Counted from the stretch's first letter, positions 1-12,599 are shown. The stretch: 64,000 nt of DNA from Salticus scenicus (GCA_963930645.1 OZ005662.1:98440436-98504435); one strand, 5' to 3'. The notes: a model not told the origin generated them from the sequence alone. Made by a program: numbers and translations.

Positions 1-1950
1 GTTAAAAGTAAAAAAAATCGATAACTTTGTTTTAAATTATCACAGATTTATGGTTCAACCATTCGTTTTAAAGGTATTGACGAGACCTTTCGAAAGATAC
101 CCATCTTGAAACTTTGCCCCCCCCCCCCAATTGGGTACTCCCCCCCCCCCCCGGTGGGGGGGAACCGATGCCCCCACATGCACAAAAATTTTTTCCCAGT
201 TAACTGTTACTATTATCAACGAGACCTTTCGAAAGATACCCATCTTGAAAATTTACTTCCCCGGGGGCGTACTTCCCCCCAGGGGGGGAACCGATGCCCC
301 CACATGCACAAAATTTTTTTCCTAGTTAACTACTACTATTATCAATAATTCATATTAATTTTACAATCACAAGTTTAAAATAACTCTCATTATGCCCATT
401 TATACGGAATTTTGTCCTATGCTGCCATGTTAAAAATTTGCATAAAAAGCGATTACAGCGCCACCTGTTGAACTATTGATCCCCAAATCTAATCAGCACC
501 AGTTCATGTCAGGGTGCAACTAAATACCAAGTTTGGTTAAATTTCATTCATTGGTTCGTGAGATACAGCGTCCACAAAAAAAATGATGCAGACAGACAGA
601 CATTTTCTAAAAACTATCAATTCGTGTTCAGGACATCCCAAAACGTGTAGATCCGTCAAAAAATGGAGGTCGAAAATTTTCGCGAATCCAATACTTTCTC
701 TATATTACATGTAGAAGAAAGTAAAAATGACAAGTAACTGACATTTAGGATGCATATAAGAGTTTTAAGTAAAAAATATTACTCTCTACGACCAAAAAAG
801 GTGTATTCAATGGCAATTCTGAACTCTTTAAAATGATTTTCATTTTTATTTAATACCTACATCTTAAGACAGTTTTTCTTAAGCTTTATTTTTAGTAGAA
901 TTATGAATTTTGATATACTTGGTACAAATAAAACACAGATCACATATTAGCTGTGTTAAAATATGATTTTAAAATAATTAAAGCTTAAAATGGGAAGAAT
1001 AGAGGATAAACTACTCAGAGGTATACTAAAAAGCAATAGTATAAGTTATAAGAAACACAACACATTAATTCACTTTTTATGCTTTTTTTTTTTTTTTTTT
1101 TTTTTTATATACTTTCTTCTATATTCAATAGAAGAAAGTATTGGATTCGTAAAAATTTTCGACCTCGTGTTTTTGATGGATTTACACGTTTTGAGAGCTG
1201 TAGAACACGATTTGACCATTTTTACTTTCTTCTATATGTAATATAGAGAAAGTATTGGATTCGCGAAAATTTTCGACCTCCGTTTTTTGACGGATCTACA
1301 CGTTTTTTGATGGATTTACCTGTTTTGGGATGTCTAGATTACGAATTAATAGTTTTTAGAAAATGTCTGTCTGTCTGTCTGTATCATTTTTTTGTGGACG
1401 CTGTATCTCACGAACCAATGAATGAAATTTAACCAAACTTGGTACTTAGTTGCACCCTGACATAAACTGGTGCTGATTAGATTTTGGGATCAATCGCTCA
1501 ACAGGTGGCATTGTGATCGCATTTTATGCAAATTTTTAACATGGCAGCATAGGACAAAATTCCGTATAAATGGGCATAAAGAGAGTTATTTTACACTTGT
1601 GATAGTAAAATTAATATGAATTATTGATAATAGTAGTAGTTAACTAATAAAAAAATTTTGTGCATGTGGGGGCATCGGTTCCACCCCCCGGGGAAGTAAA
1701 TTTTCAAGATGGGTATCTTTCGAAAGGTCTCGTTGATAATAGTAATAGTTAACTGGGAAAAAATTTTTGTGCATGTGGGGGCATCGGTTCCCCCCCACAC
1801 ACCGGGGGGGAAGTACCCACCCGGGGGGGGGGGGGCAAAGTTTCAAGATGGGTATCTTTCGAAAGGTCTCGTCAATACCTTTAAAACGAATGGTTGAACC
1901 ATAAATTTGTGATAATTTAAAACAAAGTTATCGATTTTTTTTTTTTTTTT
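1..1950. repeat. Large foldback repeat (two ~730 bp inverted arms)
   Basis: Bases 1-728 reappear in reverse complement at about 1217-1950, leaving a loop of about 490 bp. Both arms contain the landmark ATCGATAACTTTG near the outer end, the string AAGATGGGTATCTTTCGAAAG, a C/G homopolymer block, and AGAAAATGTCTGTCTGTCTG near the inner end. The loop holds a further head of the ACTTTC family. Short ORFs in both arms come from the same repeat and are not genes. The left arm starts at the window edge, so the element may extend further left. Confidence 0.85.
1106..1219 (+). repeat. ACTTTC-head dispersed repeat, 5' part, interrupted
   Basis: This starts with the small palindrome TACTTTCTTCTA...TAGAAGAAAGTA, followed by GGATTCG...AAAATTTTCGACCTC, and runs to GAACACGATTTGACC. 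The copy at 27388 continues directly from this point into AGAAAATGCCTGTCTG. Here that continuation appears only at 3068, so about 1.85 kb has been inserted. Confidence 0.6.
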
Positions 1951-2928
1951 AACGAAATTTAACCAAACTTGGTATTTAGTTGGTCCCCGACATAAACTGG
2001 TGCTGATTATGTTTGGGGATCAATAGCTCAACAGGTGGCGCTGTGATAGCATTTTATCTAAATTTTTAACATGGCAGCATAGGTCAAAAATGCGTATAAA
2101 TGTGCATAATAAGAGTTGTTTTAAACTTGTGATTGTAAAATTAATATGAATTATTGATAATAGTAGTATGTAACTAGGAAAAAAATGTTCTGCATGGGGG
2201 GCATCGCTTTCCCCCCTAGGGGGGAAATACCCCCCCAGGGGGGGTAAATTTTCACAATGGGTATCTTTCGAAAGATCAGGTTGATAATAGTAGTAGTTAA
2301 CTAGGAAAAAAATTTTGTGCATGTGGGGGCATCGGTCCCCCCCCCCAACCGGAGGGGAAGTACCCACCCGGGGGGGCAAAGTTTCAAGATGGGTATCTTT
2401 CGAAAGGTCTCGTCAATACCTTTAAAATGAATGGTTGAACCATAAATTTGTGATAATTTAAAACAAAGTTATCGATTTTTTTTACTTTTAACAAAAAAAA
2501 AAAAAAAAATCGCAATTTTTATTTATTTTTTTTTTTAACGAAATTTAACCAAACTTGGTATTTAGTTGGTCCCCGACATAAACTGGTGCTGATTATGTTT
2601 GGGGATCAATAGCTCAACAGGTGGCGTTGTGATAGCATTTTATCTAAATTTTTAACATGGCAGCATAGGTCAAAAATTCGTATGAATGTGCATAATAAGA
2701 GTTGTTTTAAACTTGTGATTGTAAAATTAATATGAATTATTGATAATAGTAGTATGTAACTATGAAAAAAAATTTCTGCATGGTGGGGCATCGCTTAACC
2801 CCCCCGGGGGGGATAAATTTTCAAGATGGGTATCTTTCGAAAGGTCTCGTCAATACCTTTAAAACGAATGGTTGAACTATAAATCTGTGATAATTTAAAA
2901 CAAAGTTATCGATTTTTTTTACTTTTAA

Positions 2929-2962
<34 letters not shown>

Positions 2963-3044
2963 TAGAAAAAAAAAATCGTACTTTTTTTCTTTTTTTTAAT
3001 ATTGTTACTGATTGAATATGCATAGGAAAATATAGAAGAAAGTC

Positions 3045-3067
3045 TTGTGGTGGCCACAACATACTAG
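3045..3067 (+). mobile_element. Helitron-type 3' terminus
   Basis: A hairpin with stem TTGTGG/CCACAA and loop TGG is followed by CATA and then CTAG, with T as the next base. Helitrons are known to end in a short hairpin a few bases before CTRR and to insert before T. After CTAG the sequence continues TTAGAAAATGTCTG, the interrupted internal part of the ACTTTC repeat, which supports a true element boundary. Confidence 0.6.
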
Positions 3068-3600
3068 TTAGAAAATGTCTGTCTGTCTGTGTGTGTGTGT
3101 GACAAAATTTTGTGGCAACTGTATCTCAGGAACTACTGCACAGAATTTTATGCAAATTGGTACGTAGTTGTGCCTTGACATAAATTAGTGCCTATCAACT
3201 TTTGGTAAAAATTGTCTTACAGGTTGCGTCGCCATCCCGCTTTTTCTAAATTTTTAACATGGTGATATAGGACAAAATTTTGTATAAATGTGCATAAAGA
3301 GAATTATTTTTTAGTAATCATTTTGAAATTTACAAGAATTATTTATAATAGAGATAGTCAAGTGGGAAAAAATTTTTGTATGTGTAGGAGCCTCGTCAAC
3401 CCCCCTGGGGGGGGGGAGTCGCCCCTCGAGGGGAGTAAATTTTCAAGATGTGTATCTTTCGAAAGGTCTCGTCAATACCTTTAAAATGAATGATTGAACT
3501 ATAAATCTGAGATAATTTAAAACAAAGTTATCGATTTTTTTTATTTTTTACGAAATAAAAAACTTCGGGAAAAAAAAGAACGTAATTATTATTATTATTA
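3068..3600 (+). repeat. ACTTTC-family repeat, 3' part after insertion
   Basis: This resumes the repeat interrupted at 1219: AGAAAATGTCTGTCTG, a GT microsatellite, then GTGGCAACTGTATCTCAGGAA. The same order is seen uninterrupted near 27500. The part at 3340-3530 matches 10980-11190 (GTCAACTGGGAAAA-type text, a C/G block, then a GTATCTTT segment). Confidence 0.6.
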
Positions 3601-4105
3601 TTATTTTTTTTTTTTTAACGAAATTTAACCAAACTTGGTATTTAGTTGGCCCCTGACGTAAACTGGTGCTGATTAGATTTGGAGATCAATCGCCATACAG
3701 GAGGCGCTGTGATCGTATTTTTTCTAAATTTTTAACATGGCAGAATAGGACAAAATTTCGTATAAATGTACATAATGAGAGTTATTCTTAACCTGTGATT
3801 GTAAAATTAATATGAATTATTGATAATAGTAGTTAGTTAATTAGGAAAAAGTTTTGTGCATGCGGGGGCATTGTTTCCCTCCTGGGGGGAGGGTAAATTT
3901 TCAAGATGAGTATCTTTCGAAAGGTCTCGTCAATACCTTTAAAACGAATGGTTGAACTATAAATATGTGATAATTTAAAACATAGTTATCGATCGTTTTT
4001 TTTACTTTTAACAAAAAAAAAAAAAAAAAAAAAAACTTTTTTTAACTACTTACTTTTTTTTAATGTTACTGAGTGAATTTGTATAGGAAAATACAGAAAA
4101 AAGTC

Positions 4106-4128
4106 TTGTGGTGGCCACAACATACTAG
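4106..4128 (+). mobile_element. Second Helitron-type 3' terminus, same family as 3045
   Basis: The last ~60 bases (4070-4128) are nearly the same as 3003-3067, including the TTGTGG/CCACAA hairpin, CATA and CTAG followed by T. The flank beyond CTAG is a T homopolymer rather than the flank at 3068, so the two ends are independent insertions or a tandem copy. Confidence 0.55.
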
Positions 4129-4139
4129 TTTTTTTTTTT

Positions 4140-5604
4140 TTTTTTTTTTTTAATGATAAAGTTATGGTAGTAATATACCAGAAAATACATGGAATACACT
4201 CTATACTTGTATACTTTAAAATTCGTGTGCATATGTCTTTAATAAATAACTAATGTCTATTTTTTCCTGTCTTGAAAGAAATATCGCAATATATCACTAA
4301 TATCGATATGAACTTGGTGATATATCGCGATATTTAATTTCTGATATCGTCCAGCACTAATGAAGAGCGTTTGCTTATATATTTAAAATTGCTTATAGCA
4401 ACTGGAATTGAAAACGTGTAATCGCGTCAGCATTTATTTATTGTGGGTTTCTCAAGAATATTGTTTGAGTTTAATCAATAATAATTTGATAAGAAAATTG
4501 AATATTTATTTATTTATTTATTTTTATCTTTTTTTTTTTTTTTTTTTATTAAACTGATTTTTTCTCGAGGCTATTTTTAATGATTTAAAATGAGTAAAGG
4601 TATTAAGTTATTAAGAATAGTTACTTATGATCGTATGTTAAAATTAAGTGTGGGAGAAAATAAATCCTTTTACGTTGTTTTTGTAAGCAAAATTTATGTT
4701 TTAAACAAGTATTTCTAATTTTAGAAAACACATTCAAAGTGACTGTTTGCTAAGTATGATTGAAAAATATTAATTTTCTTGTCAATCTGGAAGTTCTTCG
4801 GAAAATCAAAAGAGACAATTGCTCGGTAGTTTAACATTTGGGATGCGGCTTAAAGATGTTTTTTAAAGATTTGTTATTATTATTTAATTATTTCTTAATT
4901 ATATGGCTTTTAATATGAGGATTCTTTTTTACAGAAAACAGCACTCGTGCACGTGTTACTTGAAATTATTTCAAATATTCTGTTTTCGTGTTTAACCCTT
5001 CCTCGCTCAAGGGAAGTATTTTTCCCTTCTACAAAAATCGTTATCGATTGTTCAATTATTATTGAATCGATATTTTTTCTACTGAATGTCAAAATAAAAC
5101 GTATGTCCAAGGCAGCAAATGTGTTTCTGAACGAATAAAAAAAAAAGTATAGAAAATAGGACACATAATAAATGTGTTACGTGCAATGTCCACTTGTGCT
5201 TCACAAGTAAACGAAATTGTTTCATAGAATACCATAACTAACTATTTATTTTACTTTTCTGATAATTTTTATATTACAAAGCAATAAATTTGTATTACAA
5301 AGCAATAAATAAAATACCGATATAATAAACCTAACTGTTCGTTTATTTACTTTTATGGTCCATAGGGAAAAATATTTCCCATGAAATTATAGGAAACCTA
5401 AACACCCTGCTATGTTTTTCTGGTGATATTCTCTTACTTTACACCCACAATAGCTAAAATATTGTGTTGTATTGGCATATTTAGTCTTGGACATCTTATG
5501 GTCCTGTAAGTGTTAAATGAATTGATTTAACAGAATCTTAGGCTTACACGATTGGGACGAGCATTTGTGTAACTAACTCTACCACTATTTCATATGAGTG
5601 ATAT
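4140..5604. other. AT-rich stretch without a recognisable gene
   Basis: I see homopolymer runs and a segment at 4270-4360 rich in ATATCG/CGATAT strings that resembles the end of a DNA transposon, without a matching second end. Two overlapping short ORFs on opposite strands at 4910-5164 have no recognisable features. Confidence 0.5.
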
Positions 5605-6167
5605 TCTTATTATTATTTAGTATATATATGATCATAACTGGCTCACTTTGCCTATGATCATAACTGGCAAATTTCGTGACAAGCGCCGAGGGCGCGGTGC
5701 TTGATTTCAAAGCGTGTGGGTGTGTTAAGGGATCGCGAATTTTTTTCGTGCGTGTAATATTTAAGTAGTAAGTTTTTTGTTATTTGATTTTGAAAAGTAT
5801 TAATATTGTGTAGAAATGAAAATTGTTTCTTGTAAAAAAACGTTTGCGTGTTTAATGCGAGTTGGATATGGAATTAATATATATAACTAGCTGGAACCCG
5901 ACGAATGCGACGGTCACTTTATTGACCGTAATGTTTCAAAAACCGTCGCATCATTATTTAAATGTATTTCAAGTTAAAACATCTAATATAATTTACGACA
6001 TTTCACTTAAAAAAAAGAAATTCGGAAAAATGCTTATAAATAGAAATACTATATACGACACCACTTTCTACAAAGTATTGTCATTGGTGACATCAAACTG
6101 ACTCCAAATAAATAGTTGCTATCTTTTATTTTCTATTTCGTTTAATACTATGACTACATGTCAGCTG

Positions 6168-6960
6168 ACCCGCCCGGCGTTGTCCGGGCCTATGATAATA
6201 ACTTTAAATAAATCTTAAATTTGCATGATTTTAAATCCTAAACTCGATTTTGTTTGAATTTCTATTTTTAAATAAAGCATCGCGAAAAAATAATCAGATG
6301 TAACAAAAAAATTACCTTGAGCCAAACGAAACTCTGCCTTGTGACCACGGTGCCTGCGGCAGCGCAGACGCTGGCCGCTAATAACATAAAAAAATTCCCA
6401 AAAATTAATCTGGAACCAAACGAACCCGACCGGCGTTGCCCGGGCCCATGATAATAACCTTAAATGAACCTTAAATTTGTATGATTTTATATCTTTAACT
6501 TGATTATGTTTCAATTTCTATTTTTTAATAAAAGCATAGCATCGCAAAAAAAAAAAAAAAATCAGCTGCAACAAAAAAAAAATTACCTCGAACCGAATGA
6601 AACTCTGCCTTGTGACCCCGGTGCCTGCGGCAGCGCATACACGGATCGCTAACAACATGAAAAAATTTCCCAAAAATTAACCTGGAACCAAACGAACCCG
6701 ACCGGAGTTGCCCGGGCCCATGATAATAACCTTAAATGAACTTTAAATTTGTATGATTTAATATCTTTTACTCTATTTTGTTTGAATTTCTATTTTTAAA
6801 TGAAAGCATCGCGAAACAAATAATAATCATAAATAACAAAAAAAAAATTGCCTCAAACAGAACGGAACTCGGGCTCGTGACCCCGGTGCCTGTGGCAGCG
6901 TATATGCGGGCCGCTAATACCATGAAAAAATTCTTAAAAGTTAATCTTGAATCGCACGAA
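6168..6960. repeat. Three tandem units of ~257-272 bp
   Basis: Each unit starts with a GC-rich hairpin of the type CCCGGCGTTGCCCGGGC (6168, 6427, 6697) followed by ATGATAATAACC. It then has an AT-rich part containing TTTGTTTGAATTTCTATTTT and ends with GTGACCCCGGTGCCTG-like text. The sister element at 25850-26230 has a single unit, so copy number differs within the family. Confidence 0.75.
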
Positions 6961-7019
6961 CCTCTGAATCGTGTTTCCGCCGCCTGTGGCTGCGGCACCG
7001 TATAGCAGGCATGCTACGC

Positions 7020-7640
7020 ACGCGCTGCAAAATTCACTTTCCTCCACCAGGGAGCGCAGTATGTTGCATACGAACATCACCAATCATCTTGAATTCCCAA
7101 GACCTTTCAAATAAGGTGTCACATGGTGGTGTCAACTGCAAAATCCTTTAGTTGCACTTTCCATCGCCAGAGGGCACAGTTTGTTCTGTACGAACATCAC
7201 CAACGGTCAGGAAATACCAAGACCTTTAAAATAAGATATAACATGATAGGGTCTACTACAAAATCACCTAGTTCCATTTTTCACCACCAGGGGGCGCACT
7301 ATATTGTATACAAACATCCATAATCAACATGAAATTTCAAGACCCCTATCACTGATCGCCTTGGATTTCCAAGACCTTTTAAATAAGGTGTCACATGGTG
7401 GTGACAACTGCAAAATCCTTTAGTTACACTTTCCACCGCCAGGGGGCCCAGTGTGTTCTGTACGAACATCACTAACGATCAGGAAATACCAAGACCTTTA
7501 AAATAAGATGTAACATGATAGGGTCTACACAAAATCACCTAGTTCCATTTTTCACCACCAGGGGTCGCACTATATTGTATACGAACATCCCCAATCGACA
7601 TGAAATTTCAAGTCCTTTGAAATGAGGTGCTACATGTGTG
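7020..7640. repeat. Minisatellite, ~110-130 bp units
   Basis: About five units carry CACCAGGGGGCGCA or a variant, GTACGAACATCACCAA and AAGACCTTTNAAATAAG. The related element at 25480-25820 has about three. The unit contains short open frames on both strands that reflect periodicity, not a gene. Confidence 0.75.
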
Positions 7641-8064
7641 GGTCTAGAACGGATTTACTTCTCAAACTAATTTCCCCCTTCCCCCCCCCCTCCAAATCTA
7701 CTTTCCCCCTTTCCCCCCCCCTTTAAAATCGAAAATTCCAAATTCGCAGAAAGTGATTTTTTAGTATTCGACTCTAGTCCCCATATGTACACTTTCCACA
7801 CCGTGAAGTAATTTGGAGTTTTAACCCGTTCCCCCCCGGGGGAGGGAAACTGTTCGACTTTTTTTTAATTTTCTCTTTTCATTGCACAACTACAGACCAA
7901 GACCTTTTTTTAGACACCTCAACCAAATTTTTACACCAAGTAGTTCTCTCAATATTGTGGAGACAGACAAAAACATGTTTCAAATTAATATATAGATTTT
8001 TTTTTCAAATAATTGATTTACACCAAACCCAAGAAAATCTTGAAAAATTCTTGAAAAAATTGAA

Positions 8065-8345
8065 TGTTAAGTTGATTGTGCACGCGTAACTTTCCTCAAA
8101 CTCAACGAATTTAAGCAGTTAATAGCTCAAAAGAAAGAGCTTGATCCACTGAGTGTTCTTAGACTTGTGTCAATAGCCTACGTTAATTAGAACTCTAGTT
8201 ATAGAGGTTTGAGTGAAGGAAAATCTTGAAAAAATTGAATGTAAAGTTGATTCTGCACGCATAACTTTCCCCAAATTCAACGAATTTAAGCAGTTAATAG
8301 CTCCAAAGAAAGAGCTTGATCCACTGAGTGTTCTGAGAGTGAAAC
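8065..8345 (+). repeat. Tandem duplication, two diverged copies
   Basis: The stretch GAATTTAAGCAGTTAATAGC followed by GAGCTTGATCCACTGAGTGT is present at about 8107 and 8283, a spacing of about 176 bp, with scattered substitutions. No function is visible. Confidence 0.75.
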
Positions 8346-8388
8346 GATCAAGATCCATTCATTAGAAGAGGAGCTATGAGAATTCGAA

Positions 8389-8814
8389 TTGTTTGAGTGA
8401 ATGTGTCCCATAAGAAATGTACAGGGAAGAATCGCGTTTGAGTATAACTTGAGTAAGGTGGAAGTTGAGTAAATTTCAATGATTGATGACATATCTGTGC
8501 CTAAATACCTTTCATTTAAAAAAAAAATGAAGATAATCGGCTGGATAGAACGGCCAGACGGACTGACTTTAGTTTTCATAAATTTTTTTAATATATAAGA
8601 TTGTTTGAGTGAATGTGTCCCATAAGAAATGTACAGGGAAGAATCGCGTTTGAGTATAACTTGAGTAAGGTGGAAGTTGAGTAAATTTCAATGATTGATG
8701 ACATATCTGTGCCTAAATACCTTTCATTTAAAAAAAAAAAATGAAGATAATCGGCTGGATAGAACGGCCAGACGGACTGACTTTAGTTTTCATAAATTTT
8801 TTTAATATATAAGA
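8389..8814 (+). repeat. Near-perfect tandem duplication of a 212-214 bp unit
   Basis: Unit 1 (8389-8600) and unit 2 (8601-8814) appear to differ only by the length of one A run, 10 versus 12. Both start TTGTTTGAGTGAATGTGTCC and end TTTTTTTAATATATAAGA. The duplication must be very young or an assembly product. Confidence 0.9.
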
Positions 8815-9651
8815 TGACCCTCATCCTCATCTGTCATTCACGATTCCGGTTTGCACCGCTTCAAAACAGAGACTTTTGGCAGCAATTTTTTTTTTTTTTT
8901 TTCACATTTGTTCAATTCAACTTACGAAAACATACATATCATTTTCATACATGTTTTGTATCGCACATAGTTATTTATTCCGTCTAAAACCTTGAAAAAC
9001 TATTCAATTGTAATGTTTAAATGTTTAATTAAATATAACGGATCACTGGCTATTATAAACATGAACCTATAAATAGAATTATGTAACTTCATGATTATAA
9101 ACTACGCAATGCCAAATAAAAACAAACATAATTTGTTGCCATTCAGAAAATACAAATTCCAAATGGACAACTCTTTAATTGCAAATGAACGACTCTTTGA
9201 CTGTTTCATTAAAAAAAAACGCTTAAAATATTTCTAAAACATATTAAAGCCTTAAAAATCTTAAAATATATTTGTAAAAACATATTAAAGTCTTTAAATA
9301 TTTTTATCAAGCTTCATTATTTGTTTACATTGTATGGTATGATTGGCGTCGAGTTCAGTACGTAAATGTCGCCAGTTGATTTTAGTTTTGAAATTAATGT
9401 AAAGTTATAGTTGGGATAGAATGTTTGGTTGGGCAAGTAAAGGTCACCAGTTGAAATGAGTATTGAAAGTAGGGTAGTCTAAGGTGATAATATCGAGTCA
9501 AGATAAAATGTTCGGTTGAGAATGAGAAAGTCCCTAGCTGGATCCTGGATATTTTGGCGATGTTGTGGGTGAGATAGCTGGTTGGGAGTATAGAGTAGAG
9601 GTGAATTTGGGTTAGCATGGAGTGTCTGTAATTATTAGATAGTTAGTTAGA
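8815..9651. other. No gene recognised
   Basis: AT-rich sequence with short direct repeats (TTAAAATATTT- and AACATATTAAAG-type strings around 9225-9300). I see no coding, RNA or mobile-element signature. Confidence 0.5.
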
Positions 9652-10526
9652 AAATACGCAAGCAAAGTGATGACGTCACTGGGCGTCAGTGGATGCAAGA
9701 AAAAGATTTCCTATGTTAATCGCCCATTGGATTTTTTGTAAAAAATTATTAAAAATTGAGGAAAATTATTTCCCGATTTTAATTCCCATATTTCGGTATA
9801 GATATGTATTAGTTATCGTGTGCATGCGTTAGATTAAGTTGTTTTTGCTGTAAAATTGATAAAATTTAAATTTTAAATTTCAAAACTTTAGAAAAATAAA
9901 ATAGCAAATTTCCATATTTGATTGAAAACATAAACATTTCATTTCAAAGGATGATATTTACACAATAAATATCCAACTAATATACTAATTAAAAGGAAAA
10001 TGATAAATATTCTATCATAATTTGAAGTCAAATTTCTTTTCAAATGTTTAAATAAAGTGTCTGATATAAGATACTCATATGTTGCAGCGGAATAGATTTA
10101 ATATATCTGTCATCCTTGGCGGAAAAAATATATCGCCAAATTATTTGGCGAACATATTTCATTCCTTTCAAAAATCATAGTTATTTTAACTGAATTATAT
10201 GAAACAATATATCGTACAATACGTATTACGAAAATAAACATCTGGCATGTATATTTTCGTAGTATGTTTTTAATCGCCAAATACAAAAAACGCCAAAGAT
10301 GACACAGTTTTGAAATTTAAAATTTTGTCAATTTGACAGCAAAATAACTCAGTCTAACACATGGATACGATATCATACCTATACCCAAATACGGGTATTA
10401 AAATCGGAAAATAATTTTCTTCGATTTTTAATAATTTTTTACAAAATATACAATGGACGATTAAAATAGGGAATCATTTCTTGCATCCACGGACGGTCAG
10501 TGACGTCACATTTCGCTTACGTATTT
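9652..10526. mobile_element. Foldback/MITE-like element, ~875 bp
   Basis: Inverted ends: AAATACGCAAGCAAAGTG then TGACGTCACTG on the left mirrors CAGTGACGTCACATTTCGC then TTACGTATTT on the right. Similarity extends about 240 bp inward on each side, through GGATGCAAGAAA and TTTTTTACAAAAT-type strings. The centre holds several CGCCAAA/TTTGGCG boxes. No clear target duplication was seen, so the exact superfamily is open. Confidence 0.65.
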
Positions 10527-10588
10527 GGAAACAGGATCTTCGATAGTCTTAAAAAAAGTATTTTGGTAAAATGAAGTGAATCGTTATT

Positions 10589-11190
10589 TACTTCCTCTTA
10601 CCCATAGGGTCGAGAAAGTATTGTTTTAGGGTCAAATTTTCGAACGTGAGTTTTTGTTATACTTACATGTTCTGAGGTCCCCTGAATACGAAAATCACGT
10701 TTTTAGCGAATGGTCTCTGTGTCTATCTGTGTGTCTGTGTGTCTGTTATCAGCATATCTCAAGAACAAATAGTAGCAGAAATTCCAAACTCAGTATTCTA
10801 AATGTGTATCATATAGGGATGCTACAGTAAGCTTTTCGTTAAGATGAAGCAAATGGTTCGTGTACAGGGACATTCAAAAGTATTCAAATACATTACGGCG
10901 GTCTATGGGGGAAATTGCAGGTAAGTAGAATTTAACATCTATAGACTGCACTAAACCAAATGAAACGAATACATATTTTTTGTAATAGAGATAGTCAACT
11001 GGGAAAATTTTTTTTGTGTATGTAGGAGCCTCGCCCCCCCCCCCCCCCCCTGGGGTAGATGTCCTCCCTCGAGTGGAGTAAATTTTCATGATGGGTATCT
11101 TTTAAAAGATCTCGCCAATACCTTTAAAACGAATGGTTGAACCATCGATCTACGATAATTTAAAATAAAGTTATTGATTTCTTTCATTTT
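10589..11190 (+). repeat. ACTTTC-family dispersed repeat copy
   Basis: The head TACTTCC...GAGAAAGTA is followed by AAATTTTCGAACGTGAG, TTCTGAGGTCCCCTGAATAC, a GTGTCTGT microsatellite and TATCTCAAGAACAA. The end (10980-11190) repeats the 3350-3530 segment with a C-run block. The minus-strand ORF here (10874-11089) is repeat-derived. Confidence 0.6.
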
Positions 11191-11855
11191 TAACATTTTT
11201 TTTTTTTTTACTTTAATATTGAGAATAAATTCAACTTTTTTTTAGATATTTAGTGTTATACTATTTCTCTAATATGGAAATCGTATGTATTATCATACAA
11301 GATAACTTTTTAAAATAATAATTTTAACAAATTATTTTTTTTAAACTGAATTATTTTTTAATAACCGAATTAAGTTCTATATAAATGTAGGTGCATTAAT
11401 GAAACGGAGGGTTGAGGGGGGCCAGAACTAATTATCATATAAAACTCTTCCGAACCCTAATTTGAATTGTTTAACATAGGTTTACATAACAGTACACGTT
11501 ATCTTACCTCTTAATCTCCAACCTGTACTTATAGCATTAAATTTCAGGGTAAGAGAAAGTCGTGTGAGTGACACACTAGATTATTCGTATTATGAGGACT
11601 TTAAATAGAGCACTTAACGGAACACTGGGATGTGTTATTGCTGTTGTGTTTTCGGGCCTATATTTTTTGTCAACCAGCAGTTTTTTTATTGTCATTCATA
11701 TTTATTGATCGGGTAGAATTTTTTTAATTTCAGAACGAAAATTAGAAAATATCGAAACACATTTGATTTATAAACAAAAACTGAAAATACATTTGAATGA
11801 TCACGTGGTAATCTTCATGATCTAAACATTGTTTTCAAGATTTATCGTTCACATT
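11191..11855. other. No gene recognised
   Basis: AT-rich sequence. The last ~30 bases lead into the Helitron-type terminus at 11856. Nothing else is supported. Confidence 0.4.
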
Positions 11856-11884
11856 CCGTCATTTTTGACGGGGCTATATACTAG
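11856..11884 (+). mobile_element. Helitron-type 3' terminus at a proven insertion junction
   Basis: A perfect hairpin CCGTCATTTTTGACGG (11856-11871) is followed by GGCTATATA and CTAG (11881-11884), with T next. From 11885 the sequence is the foldback arm that broke off at about 5876. The uninterrupted arm on the right side reads across this point near 22275-22290, so 11884 is a real insertion boundary. Confidence 0.7.
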
Positions 11885-12599
11885 TTATGGTATATTATCG
11901 CGTGATGTTTTATTTTCTGCTTACTCGAATTTGTATTGTGCGTGATTATTTTAAATACAGACTTGTTTTATGAAATAAATATGCATTGAAGTTAGGAAGT
12001 AATAATAGAGTTTTATATGTATTTTGACAAATATAATTCACAAATTATTTATGTTATAAAATAAATTATTGGATTTTACTTATTATTATTATTATTATTA
12101 TTTTCTAAGTAATGGGAAAATTGAATAATATGATACATGTTATAAATTTACTTTAAATAAACCTTCCTTTCTTAAGTTTCTTAAATTATTTTTTCATAAA
12201 TTTCGTTTCAGTTAAAGTTTTTCTGTTAAGATTTTTTTGAGTTAGTTTATTCTTTCGTTTGTTTTGCAGGATGTTAATTAGTAAATTTGGTTTCTTTAAA
12301 TATGTGTATTTCATACCCTGATGAATTTCTTTCACCTTTCTGAGGCTCTACTACACATATATATATATTTTTTTTTTCATTCTTATTGGTCTTTGTGGTT
12401 TCAGTGATCTTGTATCTGCTGCTTGGCTTTTCTAAGCTTAATGAATCATTATATATATATATATAATTTTATTTTTATTGAATATTTGGAAAAAGTAACG
12501 TTTGGTGAAGGGGAAAAAAAAAAACGAAGTCGGAGCTCAAAGCGAATTTTACAAAATCAATGAAAAAAAGTACGTTTTTTACTTTTTTTTCAGTAATCA

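Larger units (their letters stand above)
1940..4010 (+). repeat. Direct tandem repeat units (three copies)
   Basis: Three units begin with AACGAAATTTAACCAAACTT, at about 1951, 2538 and 3618, and end with AAAGTTATCGATTTTTTT near 2490, 2920 and 4000. Inside each are a stretch with CAACAGGTGGCG or a variant, a C/G-run block, and GTATCTTTCGAAAGRTC. The second unit lacks part of the first. Small ORFs on the minus strand, such as 2020-2379, follow the repeat and look non-coding. Confidence 0.75.
5887..7919 (-). mobile_element. Non-autonomous Helitron-like element, 3' end at 5887
   Basis: On the minus strand the terminus is a near-palindromic hairpin (5898-5913, ccgtcg/cgtcgg), then GTTCCAG and CTAG at 5890-5887, with T next. 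A second copy in opposite orientation ends at 26260. Homology between the two runs from the terminus to about 7919/25066, where the flanks diverge; the 5' TC end is not certain. The interior contains two sets of tandem repeats and no helicase ORF. Confidence 0.6.

Noticed and set aside
55..348. Proline- and glycine-rich small ORFs at the left edge
   Set aside because: They arise from C/G homopolymers in the foldback repeat and recur mirrored at 1640-1897.
7020..7640. Regular repeats that could be taken for a CRISPR-like array
   Set aside because: Units are ~110-130 bp, diverged, lack unique equal-length spacers, belong to a Helitron-like element, and the DNA is eukaryotic.
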